A DNA stretch of 64,000 nucleotides from Pseudomonas sp. URMO17WK12:I11 (GCF_007677725.1 NZ_VEDF01000003.1:434001-498000); one strand, 5' to 3'. Counted from the first letter of the stretch, positions 1 through 8,390 are shown. Program-made: numbers and translations. Notes: generated by a model not told the origin, from the sequence alone.

Positions 1-129
1 CTCTTCAGGATACGGGATAGAGGCTGGTCGCAGCCGCCAGCGTTCAAGATTTTTATTCAAACCATGGTCGATCTGCGAGCTTTTACAGGCAATGAGTCTC
101 GCTCTCAGGCATACCTGAAGCGCCTTTAA
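1..129 (+). CDS. possible C-terminal end of an upstream gene (partial)
   Basis: Reading frame 1 is open from the first base of the window to a TAA at 127-129. It encodes 42 residues rich in Arg, Phe and Gln, ending in a basic tail. The stop lies nine bases before the end of the oppositely oriented response-regulator gene, so a convergent pair is plausible. No family can be recognised from so short a tail, and chance openness over 129 bases is possible. Confidence 0.25.
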   Translation, partial: LFRIRDRGWSQPPAFKIFIQTMVDLRAFTGNESRSQAYLKRL

Positions 130-137
130 TGCTGACG

Positions 138-515
138 TCATTTAGCCAAATGATATTCAACGAGCGCGTAGAAATCTTTCAATGACCATGGCTTTGCCAA
201 GAAGCTAACCCCAAGAGGAAGCGGCATGCCGAGGGCATTGTGATACCCACTCGTGACAATCACCTCTAAAGCAGGACGTTGCTCTCGGGCTGTGATTGCA
301 AGCTGAAGGCCATTCAACTTGCCAGGGGTTTGCACATCAGTTATGAGCAACTGCCAACTCTGCATTTGCAAAGCAATCAGCCCTTCGTCCGCTGTGGCAA
401 CAAGGGTGACATTGGCACAGAGCTCTTCAAGCATGTCCTCCAGCATCATTCGAATCGCGGGATCGTCCTCGACAACTAGAATGGAGTAGATTGCCGGCCG
501 GCTAACATTTTCCAT
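138..515 (-). CDS. single-domain response regulator (CheY-like receiver)
   Basis: This 125-residue protein consists of one receiver domain and no output domain. The acidic pocket is E16-D17-D18, the phospho-acceptor is D60 in LLITD, the switch residue is T88 in VTSG, and the conserved lysine is K108 in LAKPW. Such stand-alone receivers relay phosphate or act by protein contact. The start is the ATG at 513-515; no good ribosome site precedes it. No histidine kinase lies beside it in the window. It sits in lower-GC DNA that ends at a tRNA-Ser fragment, so it may be cargo of an integrated element. The family assignment is firm; the signal and partner are unknown. Confidence 0.85.
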   Translation of the reverse strand: MENVSRPAIYSILVVEDDPAIRMMLEDMLEELCANVTLVATADEGLIALQMQSWQLLITDVQTPGKLNGLQLAITAREQRPALEVIVTSGYHNALGMPLPLGVSFLAKPWSLKDFYALVEYHLAK

Positions 516-685
516 GGGGCACCCGCAGCGTGAGCGCGCCCAAGATAGCCAACAATGGTGGGCAGCCTGATGGCCGCCTCAGCGTGCGTTATCATTTAGA
601 CAACGCATGCTCCTTGAATGGTTCATTTATTTCCTAAATTGGCGTGCATCGGTCGTTGCAGGTCCAATGACGTTTTTCGACGGGT

Positions 686-1036
686 TTGCTCCAAGCGAAA
701 CCGGATGCTAGACCGCCCCCCGATTCTGCATATAATGACCTGAAATTGGGAGGGCGCAATTTGACTGGCCAGCTCGAAGATTCTAGAGGTAAAGAATTCG
801 TACCTGGCATCATATTGCCGCCGCTCGTACATGGGCTGCTGCGCAAGCACCTCAGTGAGATTTCGGTTTCCGATTGTGTCGAAGACTGTTTGCTTGCTCA
901 GGCGCGCGCCGAGGGCTTGATTCAGTCGCTTGATGTTTTGAGAACGGTTTCCGCCTCTGCAGTCGCGAGACTTTCTGTGCTGATCCAGCACGCGGCGCAG
1001 ACCCGTCTAGACGATCTAGCTCAGCATGGAAATTAA
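686..1036 (+). CDS. hypothetical protein, possible element remnant
   Basis: This open frame of 116 residues begins with a TTG and has no clear ribosome site, so the true start may be elsewhere. The protein has a leucine/alanine-rich, probably helical second half and no motif I recognise. Its base composition is lower in GC than core genes of the window. A competing opposite-strand frame covers 623-991. I list it because the codon pattern looks more coding on this strand, but it may be only a remnant of a mobile element. Confidence 0.22.
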   Translation: MLQAKPDARPPPDSAYNDLKLGGRNLTGQLEDSRGKEFVPGIILPPLVHGLLRKHLSEISVSDCVEDCLLAQARAEGLIQSLDVLRTVSASAVARLSVLIQHAAQTRLDDLAQHGN

Positions 1037-1111
1037 ACACCTCTACGACCTGGCGCAGCTGGGAGAGTGGTTCCAGCGCTTCATTCCAATGGCAGAATCT
1101 TATTAATGATC

Positions 1112-1141
1112 TTGGGGGAATTTTGGGGGAATCGATCCCCC
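1112..1141. repeat. tandem GGGGG boxes near the tRNA fragment
   Basis: The ten-base word TTGGGGGAAT occurs at 1112-1121 and again at 1123-1132, eleven bases apart. A third, inverted and imperfect box (ATCCCCC) ends at 1141. Short iterated boxes like these, close to a tRNA 3' end, resemble arm-type recombinase sites. That role is inferred from arrangement only. Confidence 0.5.
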
Positions 1142-1234
1142 GAATGATATGGAACCCTGTTGCGTTATGGTGAGTTGAAGTGGCTGATTCCATTGAGTTC
1201 TATAAAATTTGCCCAAAAATAATCGAGACCAAAA

Positions 1235-1297
1235 ACGGATTCGAAATCCGTTGTACTGGCAACAGTACCTAGGGTTCAAATCCCTATCTCTCCGCCA
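1235..1297 (+). pseudogene. 3' fragment of tRNA-Ser(CGA), probable attachment site
   Basis: The sequence begins exactly at the anticodon stem (ACGGA 1235-1239, loop TTCGAAA 1240-1246 with anticodon CGA, TCCGT 1247-1251). It continues through a long serine-type variable arm, a T arm with GGTTCAAATCC, and the acceptor 3' strand ending in CCA at 1297. The acceptor 5' strand and D arm are missing: the bases before 1235 cannot form them. A 3' tRNA segment without its 5' half is the usual trace of site-specific integration into a tRNA gene. The intact tRNA-Ser gene must lie outside the window. Confidence 0.8.
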
Positions 1298-1310
1298 TAC
1301 ATATAATGCA

Positions 1311-1346
1311 AAAACCCCTGATTCTTCACGGAGTCAGGGGTTTTTT
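1311..1346 (+). terminator. rho-independent terminator after the tRNA fragment
   Basis: AAAACCCCTGA pairs with TCAGGGGTTTT around a short loop, followed by a T run to 1346. It lies 13 bases after the CCA of the tRNA fragment and is probably the original tRNA terminator carried along with the 3' end. Confidence 0.8.
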
Positions 1347-1474
1347 GTTTGCGCCGACCTCACCGCCTCCCAACTCTGCAGCCGAGCACATTGACTTGCG
1401 CTGAGCACTCCAGCGCGATCAACCCTTCGTCGGCGCCCTGAGACAACCCACCACGTTGACCGGTTCCGGGCAAT

Positions 1475-1502
1475 TTGTTTGTGCTGGCATTTCGGTTACA
1501 AT
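1475..1502 (+). promoter_or_regulatory. candidate sigma-70 promoter upstream of mqo
   Basis: TTGTTT (1475-1480), a 16-base spacer and TACAAT (1497-1502) give a plausible -35/-10 pair about 160 bases before mqo. Nothing else was recognised in the gap from 1347 to 1664, which would then be mostly mqo leader. Confidence 0.3.
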
Positions 1503-1664
1503 CAGCGAAACGATTCAGCCTTGTCGGTCAATTCGACAAAAGCCTGAGTCGTTTTCTGGTTCTCTGGCCGCTGAACAATGATCACAACAAGCCCGCGCGC
1601 AAGAACACGATACACCTGGGCCAGCCACAGGCCCCACCTCCGTTCTACACACTGGAATTGATCA

Positions 1665-3302
1665 ATGTTCAAGAAAGCTGGCAAGACCTTGCTGGGTCTG
1701 GCTGTCGCTGCGAGCTTCATGCAAGCGCACGCCGCAGAAACCAAGAAAGTCGATGTGCTGCTGGTCGGCGGCGGCATCATGAGCTCGACCCTGGCCGTGT
1801 GGCTGCATGAGCTGGAGCCAAGCTGGTCGATGGAAATGGTCGAGCGCCTGGACGGCGTCGCCGAGGAAAGCTCCAACGGCTGGAACAACGCCGGTACCGG
1901 CCACTCTGCGCTGGCTGAGCTGAACTACACCCCGGAAGACAAAGACGGCAACATCAACATCTCCAAGGCCATCGAAATCAACGAAGCCTTCCAGATCTCC
2001 CGTCAGTTCTGGTCGTGGCAGGTTCGTCAGGGCGTGCTGAAGAACCCGCACTCGTTCATCAACACCACCCCGCACATGAGCTTCGTCTGGGGCGATGACA
2101 ACATCAAGTTCCTCAAGAAGCGCTACGAGGCACTGCAGGCAAGCCCGCTGTTCCGTCCTATGCAGTACTCCGAGGACCACGCGCAGATCGCCAAGTGGGT
2201 CCCGCTGATGATGGAAGGCCGTGATCCGAGCCAGAAGCTTGCGGTCACCTGGACGCCGATCGGCACCGACGTCAACTTCGGCGAAATCACCCGTCAGTTC
2301 GTTGGCCACCTGCAGACCCAGCAAGGCTTCGACCTGAAGCTGTCGAGCGAAGTCCAGGACATCAGCCGCAACGAAGACGGCTCCTGGCACGTCGAGTACA
2401 AGAACCTCAAGGACGGCAGCAAGTCGGCGACCGACGCCAAGTTCCTGTTCATCGGTGCAGGTGGTGGTGCGCTGAAGCTGCTGCAGAAGTCCGGCATTCC
2501 GGAAGCCAAGGAATACGCAGGCTTCCCGGTGGGTGGCTCGTTCCTGGTGACCGAGAACCCGACCGTTGCCATGCAGCACATGGCCAAGGCCTACGGCATT
2601 GCCTCCACGGGTGCACCGCCCATGTCGGTTCCGCACCTGGATACCCGCGTGCTGGACGGCAAGCGCGTGATCCTGTTTGGCCCATTCGCCACCTTCTCGA
2701 CCAAGTTCCTGAAGAACGGCTCGTACCTGGACCTGCTGAGCAGCACCACGACCCACAACGTGTGGCCGATGACCAAGGTTGGTATCGATCAGTACCCACT
2801 GGTCGAGTACCTCGCCGGCCAGCTGATGCTGTCGGATGACGATCGCTTCGAAGCCCTGCGTACCTACTTCCCGAACGCCAAGAAGGAAGACTGGAAACTG
2901 TGGCAGGCCGGTCAGCGCGTGCAGATCATCAAGCGCGACGAAGACAAGGGCGGCGTACTGAAGCTGGGTACCGAAGTGGTTGCATCGCAGGACCGCACCA
3001 TCGCCGGTCTGCTGGGCGCCTCGCCGGGTGCTTCGACTGCGGCGCCGATCATGCTCAACGTGCTGGAAACGGTATTCAAGGAGAAGGTCGCTACCCCTGA
3101 GTGGCAGGCCAAGATCAAGGAAATCGTGCCTAGCTACGGCACCAAGCTCAATGACTCGGCAGCGGCCACCCAGAAAGAGTGGAACTACACCGCCGAGGTG
3201 CTGCAGCTGGCCAAGCCGCCGGTGATCGATGAAAGCGTCGAAAGCACCGTGGCGCCGAGCCAGGCAGTGGAAAGCAAGCCAGAGAACGACATGGCGCTGT
3301 AA
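1665..3302 (+). CDS. mqo: malate:quinone oxidoreductase
   Basis: This 545-residue FAD enzyme oxidises malate to oxaloacetate and passes electrons to the quinone pool at the inner membrane, serving the TCA cycle in place of NAD malate dehydrogenase. The FAD-binding segment [10 protein letters not shown] lies at residues 31-40, and the [16 protein letters not shown] block typical of Mqo follows. Before it is an unusual N-terminus: KK, a hydrophobic run and an AHA-A site near residue 23 that look like a Sec signal peptide. The last 30 residues are a variable, low-complexity tail. The start ATG at 1665 is the only one before the FAD fold. Family identity is very secure; which Mqo paralogue this is cannot be said. 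Confidence 0.95.
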   Translation: MFKKAGKTLLGLAVAASFMQAHAAETKKVDVLLVGGGIMSSTLAVWLHELEPSWSMEMVERLDGVAEESSNGWNNAGTGHSALAELNYTPEDKDGNINISKAIEINEAFQISRQFWSWQVRQGVLKNPHSFINTTPHMSFVWGDDNIKFLKKRYEALQASPLFRPMQYSEDHAQIAKWVPLMMEGRDPSQKLAVTWTPIGTDVNFGEITRQFVGHLQTQQGFDLKLSSEVQDISRNEDGSWHVEYKNLKDGSKSATDAKFLFIGAGGGALKLLQKSGIPEAKEYAGFPVGGSFLVTENPTVAMQHMAKAYGIASTGAPPMSVPHLDTRVLDGKRVILFGPFATFSTKFLKNGSYLDLLSSTTTHNVWPMTKVGIDQYPLVEYLAGQLMLSDDDRFEALRTYFPNAKKEDWKLWQAGQRVQIIKRDEDKGGVLKLGTEVVASQDRTIAGLLGASPGASTAAPIMLNVLETVFKEKVATPEWQAKIKEIVPSYGTKLNDSAAATQKEWNYTAEVLQLAKPPVIDESVESTVAPSQAVESKPENDMAL

Positions 3303-3319
3303 GCGGCCAGGGTTGTCAC

Positions 3320-3351
3320 AAAAAACCACGGGCTGCCCCGTGGTTTTTTTT
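3320..3351. terminator. bidirectional terminator between mqo and arsR
   Basis: A stem made of AAAAAACCACGGG and CCCGTGGTTTTTT with a four-base loop has an A run on one side and a T run on the other. It can serve both the plus-strand mqo and the convergent arsR-type gene. Confidence 0.85.
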
Positions 3352-3382
3352 GGCCGATCGAACGCTGCTACGCCAGGCGCGG

Positions 3383-3682
3383 TCAATCTTGACTGAGGAT
3401 GCAGTCCAGCAGGCCGGGAAAACGCTCGGCGAGCATCTGGCTGCGCAGCGAATTCATGTGCGTGGTGCCGACATTGCGGGTGTACACCAGGCCGGCGTCG
3501 CGCAACACGCGAAAGTGATGGGACATGCTCGACTTGGGGCGGCCGCCGTCAAGCTCGCCGCAACTGGCCTCGGTCACGCCGGCCAGGTGGCGGACGATAC
3601 CCAGGCGCACGGGGTCGCTCAGCGCATAGAGCAGGCGTTCAAGGATCAGGTCTTCAGCGTTGGGGTGTGAGTAGGCTCGCAT
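3383..3682 (-). CDS. ArsR-family transcriptional repressor
   Basis: A 99-residue winged-helix protein. The recognition helix is about residues 51-66 (SSMSHHFRVLRDAGLV), followed by the beta wing. The start at 3680-3682 (MRAYSHP) gives the usual ArsR length; a longer frame to 3769 would run into the divergent gene. Only C41 lies near the DNA-binding helix, and no CXC metal site is present, so it probably senses something other than arsenic-type metals. It is divergent from xenA across an 85-base gap holding a perfect palindrome, so it most likely represses xenA and itself. Confidence 0.88.
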   Translation of the reverse strand: MRAYSHPNAEDLILERLLYALSDPVRLGIVRHLAGVTEASCGELDGGRPKSSMSHHFRVLRDAGLVYTRNVGTTHMNSLRSQMLAERFPGLLDCILSQD

Positions 3683-3719
3683 AACGCACATGATAACGAG
3701 GGTTTCACTAATTGCCATA

Positions 3720-3737
3720 GTTCGATTATGATCGAAC
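3720..3737. promoter_or_regulatory. palindromic operator between arsR-type gene and xenA
   Basis: GTTCGAT (3720-3726) and ATCGAAC (3731-3737) are perfect inverted 7-base arms around TATG. The site lies 31 bases before the xenA start and 38 bases before the regulator start, a suitable place for an ArsR dimer to block both promoters. Confidence 0.65.
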
Positions 3738-3767
3738 AATCGTATTCCAACTGATCTGGAGTGACCC

Positions 3768-4859
3768 ATGGCTGCCTTGTTCCAACCCTATACGCTCAAA
3801 GACATTACCTTGCGTAACCGCATCGCCATTCCGCCAATGTGCCAGTACTCGGCCGAAGACGGCATGATCAACGACTGGCATCACGTGCACTTGGCCAGCA
3901 TGGCACGCGGCGGTGCCGGGTTGCTGGTGGTCGAGGCCACTGCCGTGGCACCGGAAGGCCGCATCACCCCCGGCTGCGCGGGGATCTGGAGCGACGCCCA
4001 TGCCCAGGCTTTCGTGCCCGTGGTGCAGGCGATCAAGGCGGCCGGCTCCGTGCCGGGCATCCAGATCGCCCATGCCGGGCGCAAGGCTAGCGCCAATCGC
4101 CCGTGGGAAGGGGATGACCATATCGCCAGCGACGATGCCCGCGGCTGGGAAACCATCGCACCGTCGGCCATCGCCTTTGGTGAGCACCTGCCCAAGGTGC
4201 CACGTGCCATGACCCTGGACGACATCGCCCGGGTCAAGCAGGACTTCGTCGATGCGGCGCGTCGCGCACGTGATGCCGGTTTCGAATGGATCGAGCTGCA
4301 CTTCGCCCACGGTTACCTGGGCCAGAGCTTCTTCTCCGAGCATTCCAACAAGCGCACCGATGCCTATGGTGGCAGCTTCGACAACCGTAGCCGCTTCCTG
4401 CTCGAAACCCTGGCGGCGGTGCGCGAGGTCTGGCCGGAAAATCTGCCACTGACCGCGCGTTTCGGCGTGATCGAGTATGACGGCCGTGATGAGCAGACGT
4501 TGCAAGAGTCGATCGAGCTGGCGCGTCGTTTCAAGGCCGGCGGCCTGGACCTGCTGAGCGTCAGCGTCGGCTTTACTATTCCGCAAACCAACATTCCATG
4601 GGGCCCGGCCTTCATGGGGCCGGTCGCCGAGCGCGTGCGCCGCGAGGCGGGCTTGCCGGTAACTTCGGCCTGGGGCTTTGGTACGCCGCAGCTGGCCGAG
4701 CAAGCGCTGCAAGCCAATCAGCTCGATCTGGTCTCGGTAGGTCGCGCGCACCTGGCCGATCCACACTGGGCGTACTTCGCCGCCAAGGAACTGGGCGTGG
4801 ACAAGGCTTCGTGGACCCTGCCGGCGCCGTATGCCCACTGGCTCGAGCGTTACCGCTGA
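3768..4859 (+). CDS. xenA: xenobiotic reductase A, old yellow enzyme
   Basis: A 363-residue FMN-dependent ene-reductase that uses NAD(P)H to reduce activated C=C bonds and nitro or nitrate-ester compounds in the cytoplasm. The sequence fits the thermophilic-like OYE class: C25 in IPPMCQY is the redox-tuning cysteine, and HFAHGY carries the substrate-binding His pair. The C-terminus APYAHWLERYR contributes to the neighbouring active site in this class. Length and sequence match Pseudomonas XenA closely as I remember it. It is divergent from an ArsR repressor with a palindrome in its promoter, suggesting induction by a reactive electrophile. Confidence 0.93.
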   Translation: MAALFQPYTLKDITLRNRIAIPPMCQYSAEDGMINDWHHVHLASMARGGAGLLVVEATAVAPEGRITPGCAGIWSDAHAQAFVPVVQAIKAAGSVPGIQIAHAGRKASANRPWEGDDHIASDDARGWETIAPSAIAFGEHLPKVPRAMTLDDIARVKQDFVDAARRARDAGFEWIELHFAHGYLGQSFFSEHSNKRTDAYGGSFDNRSRFLLETLAAVREVWPENLPLTARFGVIEYDGRDEQTLQESIELARRFKAGGLDLLSVSVGFTIPQTNIPWGPAFMGPVAERVRREAGLPVTSAWGFGTPQLAEQALQANQLDLVSVGRAHLADPHWAYFAAKELGVDKASWTLPAPYAHWLERYR

Positions 4860-4880
4860 TCCAGCCCGGCCCGCAGCCGA

Positions 4881-5768
4881 TCAGTCTTTGCCGAACAGGG
4901 CGCGCGCTTCGTCGAAGCACTGCTCGGCGATGGCCGAGCGGGGCTCGCTGCGTCGCAGCAGCAGACCCACCGGGCTGAGGATGCTGGCTTCGGCAATGGG
5001 GATGATGCGCATGTGCTCGCTGAGGCCTTCCAGGCCGCATCCCAGCGGCATGATCGCGCAGCACACGCCGGCGTTGATGGCCTGGATCAGCTGGAACGTC
5101 GAGTCGCTTTCCAGCACCGCGTTCGGCGCCAGGCCACGGCTGCGCAAGCTCAGATCCAACGACTGGCGGTAGTGCATGCCCTTGCTCAACAAGCCCAGGG
5201 GAATATCGCCCAGCGCATCCCAGCGCAGGCTGTCGACGTCGAACTGAAAATGTTGCGTGTCGAACAACAGGCCCATGGTGGTAGTCCCCAGCTCGATCAC
5301 TTCGAAGAAATTGGCGTTGACCTGGTCCAGGTAGCAGATGCCCAGGTCCAGCTGATTGCGGCTCAGGCCGTCCATGATCTGCTCGGTGCTGTGCGAGCTG
5401 AGCTGAAAGTGCAGCTCGGGGTATTTCTCGCGCAGTGGCAACAGCAGGTGCATGGGGTTGAAGCTGGCCAGCGGCACCGTGCCCAGGCGCAGGCTACCGA
5501 CCACCTGGCCCCGGCAGCTGGCGGCCTCGGCCTGTAGGCCATCGTGAGCGGCCAACAGGGTGCGCGCCCAGGCCAGGATGCGCTCACCGGCTTCGGTGAA
5601 ACCCTCGAAGCGCTGCCCGCGCTTGACCAGCACCAGGTCCAGTTCATCTTCGAGGTTGCGCAGGCGCATCGACAGGGTCGGTTGGGTGATATGGCACAGC
5701 GCTGCGGCCTGGCCGAAGTGGCGGGTCTGGTCGAGGGCGATGAGGAACTTGAGCTGCTTGATGTCCAT
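4881..5768 (-). CDS. LysR-family transcriptional regulator
   Basis: A 295-residue LTTR with an N-terminal winged helix (residues 1-60, MDIKQLKFLIALDQTRHFGQ) and a periplasmic-binding-like effector domain. It is divergent from moaB. An 11-base word in the shared intergenic region recurs before the FdhF-type oxidoreductase gene downstream, which suggests it controls this molybdenum-cofactor/oxidoreductase group. The inducer is not evident. The end lies 21 bases from the convergent xenA end. Family assignment is secure; the regulon is inferred. Confidence 0.9.
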   Translation of the reverse strand: MDIKQLKFLIALDQTRHFGQAAALCHITQPTLSMRLRNLEDELDLVLVKRGQRFEGFTEAGERILAWARTLLAAHDGLQAEAASCRGQVVGSLRLGTVPLASFNPMHLLLPLREKYPELHFQLSSHSTEQIMDGLSRNQLDLGICYLDQVNANFFEVIELGTTTMGLLFDTQHFQFDVDSLRWDALGDIPLGLLSKGMHYRQSLDLSLRSRGLAPNAVLESDSTFQLIQAINAGVCCAIMPLGCGLEGLSEHMRIIPIAEASILSPVGLLLRRSEPRSAIAEQCFDEARALFGKD

Positions 5769-5845
5769 GGGGGTGCCTGGCGTTCGGTTGTGCAGACCTT
5801 AACCCACGTCGGCGATAGATGTCATTGATCGACCGAATCGGCATT

Positions 5846-5856
5846 TCGATTGGACG
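5846..5856 (+). promoter_or_regulatory. 11-base element shared with the FdhF-type gene promoter
   Basis: TCGATTGGACG ends 53 bases before the moaB start. The identical word sits at 8582-8592, ending 57 bases before the oxidoreductase start. It contains TTGGAC, a fair -35 element, preceded by an ATCGAT-like half site, so it may be an activator-linked promoter. Confidence 0.5.
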
Positions 5857-5909
5857 CCTGCCAGGCTTGGCTCTAGCGTGACGCGCAGGTCATTCAAGGA
5901 GCCCTTGCC

Positions 5910-6449
5910 GTGCGCGTGCAACCCGACGCAGTCTTCGTGCCGCTCAATATTGCTGTACTGACGGTCAGCGATACCCGCAGTTTCGATACCGATACCTCCG
6001 GGGCCTTGCTGGCCAGCCGTGCGGTGGACGTCGGCCATCGCCTGGTAGCGCGTGCCCTGCTGAAGGACGATCTGTACAAGATCCGCGCCCAGGTGGCGAC
6101 CTGGATCGCCGATGACGCCGTACAGGTGGTGCTGATCACCGGCGGCACCGGCTTCACTGCGCGCGATAACACGCCCGAGGCCGTGCAGTGTCTGCTCGAG
6201 CGTAGCATCGATGGCTTCGGCGAGCTGTTCCGCGCGTTGTCGATTCTCGATGTGGGCAGTTCGACCCTGCAGAGCCGGGCACTGGCCGGGATATCCAACG
6301 GCACCCTGGTGTGTTGCATGCCCGGTTCCACGGGCGCTTGCCGCACTGCCTGGGAAGGCATCCTGGTCGAGCAACTCGATGCGCGGCACCGGCCGTGTAA
6401 TTTCGTCAAGCATCTGAAACCGATCCAGGCCTGCCCCAGCCGCGCCTAG
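5910..6449 (+). CDS. moaB: molybdenum cofactor biosynthesis protein MoaB
   Basis: A 179-residue MoaB/MogA-fold protein, the family that adenylates molybdopterin or supports molybdate insertion. The nucleotide-binding ITGGTGFTARD (about residues 76-86) and the MPGSTGAC loop near residue 138 are intact. The start is GTG at 5910, supported by AAGGAG nine bases upstream. It is divergent from a LysR regulator and lies near moaA and a molybdopterin oxidoreductase, so it probably serves that enzyme. MoaB versus MogA naming follows length and sequence style. Confidence 0.9.
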   Translation: MRVQPDAVFVPLNIAVLTVSDTRSFDTDTSGALLASRAVDVGHRLVARALLKDDLYKIRAQVATWIADDAVQVVLITGGTGFTARDNTPEAVQCLLERSIDGFGELFRALSILDVGSSTLQSRALAGISNGTLVCCMPGSTGACRTAWEGILVEQLDARHRPCNFVKHLKPIQACPSRA

Positions 6450-6464
6450 TGTTCGCCACGCCGT

Positions 6465-7364
6465 TCAGCTCAACACGTAATCGACCGGGAGCAAGGCCGG
6501 CGGCAGTGGCTCGACCCCCAGCGCCGCCAGCACATCGCGCTCGACGGTGCGCACCAGGGCATCCATTGGCAGATCATTCTCATCGCGCCCGAACGGATCT
6601 TCCAGCTCGTTGCCGATCGCATCGAGCCCGAAGAACGTATAGCTGACCAAGGTCGTGAACAGCGGCGCCAGCCAGCCCAGCGGCTCGGCAAGGGCGAACG
6701 GCAGCAGCAGGCAGAAGATATAGATGGTGCGGTGCAGCAGCAGGGTGTAGGGAAACGGCAGCGGCGACCCCTTGATCCGTTCGCAGGTGGCCTGCACTTG
6801 CGTCAAGCCGGCCAGGCGCTGCTCCAGCAAGGTATAGCGCCACTCACTGATCTGCCCCTGCTGCGCCAGTTGCGAACACTGGCTACCGATGCTGTCCAGG
6901 ATGCCATTGCAGACATTGTGCGCGGCCACGGGTGCGGCCTGGCTCAGCCATGCCCGGGTGGCATTCGACTCGCACTCGTTGCGCAGCCGCGCATTCAGGC
7001 CATGGGCGAAGGCGCAGAGGCTGCGCAGCAGTTCGGCACGCAACGGCGCATCGGCAATCGCCACGCTTTGGCGAATGAACGAGCGGGTTTCGATGATCAA
7101 CGTGCCCCATGCCTTGCGACCCTCCCACCAGCGGTCGTAGCAGGCGTTGTTGCGAAAGCTCATGAAGATCGACAGCGACAGCCCCAGCAGGGTGAACGGG
7201 GTGGCGCTGACGGGATAGAAGAACGCCGGGAAATGCCGCTCGACCAGCACGATCAACGCAGCCAGCACCGTCACCATCAGGCAGCGCAAGGCGATGCGCT
7301 TGATGATCGAGCCCTTGAGGGTGAACAGCACGCGCAACACGTCAGGGCGGGGGTGGACGATCAT
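6465..7364 (-). CDS. bestrophin-family (YneE-like) membrane channel
   Basis: A 299-residue membrane protein of the bacterial bestrophin family, whose members form pentameric ion channels in the inner membrane. Hydrophobic segments occur near residues 27-45 and 53-70 and again near 215-250, and the family-typical NNACYDRWWEGRKAWG and GLDAIGNELEDPFG blocks are present. It lies 21 bases downstream of moaA on the same strand and may be cotranscribed with it. The ion carried is unknown. Its link to molybdenum metabolism is only positional. Confidence 0.9.
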   Translation of the reverse strand: MIVHPRPDVLRVLFTLKGSIIKRIALRCLMVTVLAALIVLVERHFPAFFYPVSATPFTLLGLSLSIFMSFRNNACYDRWWEGRKAWGTLIIETRSFIRQSVAIADAPLRAELLRSLCAFAHGLNARLRNECESNATRAWLSQAAPVAAHNVCNGILDSIGSQCSQLAQQGQISEWRYTLLEQRLAGLTQVQATCERIKGSPLPFPYTLLLHRTIYIFCLLLPFALAEPLGWLAPLFTTLVSYTFFGLDAIGNELEDPFGRDENDLPMDALVRTVERDVLAALGVEPLPPALLPVDYVLS

Positions 7365-7385
7365 GGCAATCTCGAAACGGCGCGG

Positions 7386-8390
7386 TCAGCCGCCGGTCAT
7401 GTTCATGAAGCGCAGGATCTGCACCTCGCCACCGACCTCGAAGTGATGACGGTAGGGCTTCAAGTGCAGCGAATCGCGGATCGCCTGCTCCAGCCGGGCG
7501 CTGTCGCCAGGGTGGGCGCGCAACACCTGCTTGAGGTCCATCGAGTGCTCGTTGCCCAGGCACAGCAACAGCCGGCCCTCGACCGTGAGCCGCACGCGGT
7601 TGCAAGTGGCGCAGAAGTTGTGGCTGTGCGGCGAGATGAAGCCTACCCGAGTGCCAGCGGCTTCGGCCAGGCGCCAGTAGCGCGCCGGCCCTTGGGACGA
7701 CTCGGTCGATTCGACCAGGGTGAAATGCTCGGCCAGGCGCTCACGCACCTCTTCGCTGGAGCAGAACGACTCGCCGCGCTCGTGTTCGTCGATCACCCCC
7801 AGCGGCATCTCTTCGATGAAGGTGATATCCAGCTCACGGTCGACGGCAAAACGCACCAGGTCGACCAGCTCATGGTCGTTGCGGCCCTTGAGCACCACGC
7901 AGTTGAGCTTGGTGCGCTTGAACCCGGCCTGGCGCGCGGCGTCAATGCCGGCGATCACCTGGGCCAGATCGCCGGTGCGGGTCAGTTGCTTGAAACGCTC
8001 GGCATCGAGGCTGTCGAGGCTGATGTTCAGGCGGGTGAGCCCGGCATCGAACAGCGGCTGGGCCAGGCGCCCGAGCTGTGAGCCATTGCTGGTCATGCAC
8101 AGCTCGCGCAACCCGGGCAGGGCGGCGATGCGCCCGCACAGATCGACGATGCCCTGGCGCACCAGTGGTTCGCCGCCGGTCAGGCGAATCTTGCGCGTGC
8201 CCAGGGCCACGAAGCGTTCGGCCACCTGGAACAGTTCTTCGAGGCTGAGGATCTGCTGACGCGGCAGGAATTGCATGTCTTCAGCCATGCAGTAGACGCA
8301 GCGGAAGTCGCAGCGGTCGGTGACCGACATCCGCAGGTAGTCGATTTTCCGGTTGTAGCCGTCGATCAGGGCCCGACTGTTCTGTTCCAC
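7386..8390 (-). CDS. moaA: GTP 3',8-cyclase MoaA
   Basis: A 334-residue radical SAM enzyme that converts GTP to the 8-cyclo intermediate in the first step of molybdopterin synthesis. The N-terminal SAM cluster cysteines are C27, C31 and C34; the C-terminal cluster cysteines are C260, C263 and C277; the TGGEPLVR motif and the C-terminal Gly-Gly needed for activity are present. It is divergent from the FdhF-type oxidoreductase across 259 bases. Pseudomonas often carries more than one moaA, so this copy may be the one dedicated to the neighbouring molybdoenzyme. Confidence 0.95.
   Translation of the reverse strand: MEQNSRALIDGYNRKIDYLRMSVTDRCDFRCVYCMAEDMQFLPRQQILSLEELFQVAERFVALGTRKIRLTGGEPLVRQGIVDLCGRIAALPGLRELCMTSNGSQLGRLAQPLFDAGLTRLNISLDSLDAERFKQLTRTGDLAQVIAGIDAARQAGFKRTKLNCVVLKGRNDHELVDLVRFAVDRELDITFIEEMPLGVIDEHERGESFCSSEEVRERLAEHFTLVESTESSQGPARYWRLAEAAGTRVGFISPHSHNFCATCNRVRLTVEGRLLLCLGNEHSMDLKQVLRAHPGDSARLEQAIRDSLHLKPYRHHFEVGGEVQILRFMNMTGG

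Larger units (their letters stand above)
516..1234. other. gene-poor, lower-GC stretch before a tRNA fragment
   Basis: About 720 bases lie between the response regulator and the tRNA-Ser fragment with no confidently recognisable gene. The sequence is visibly more AT-rich than the flanking chromosome. One plus-strand frame (686-1036) looks weakly coding. A further short frame from the ATG at 1026 to a stop near 1080 encodes about 18 residues. Paired GGGGG boxes lie at 1112-1141. The picture fits the decayed end of an integrated element, but no integrase or transposase could be read. Confidence 0.5.

Noticed and set aside
1209..1394. 61-residue open frame through the tRNA fragment
   Set aside because: It reads across the tRNA stems and terminator and is explained by them.
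1662..3386. 574-residue open frame on the minus strand over mqo
   Set aside because: It is the high-GC shadow of mqo; the plus-strand protein is a textbook family member and the shadow has no recognisable motif.
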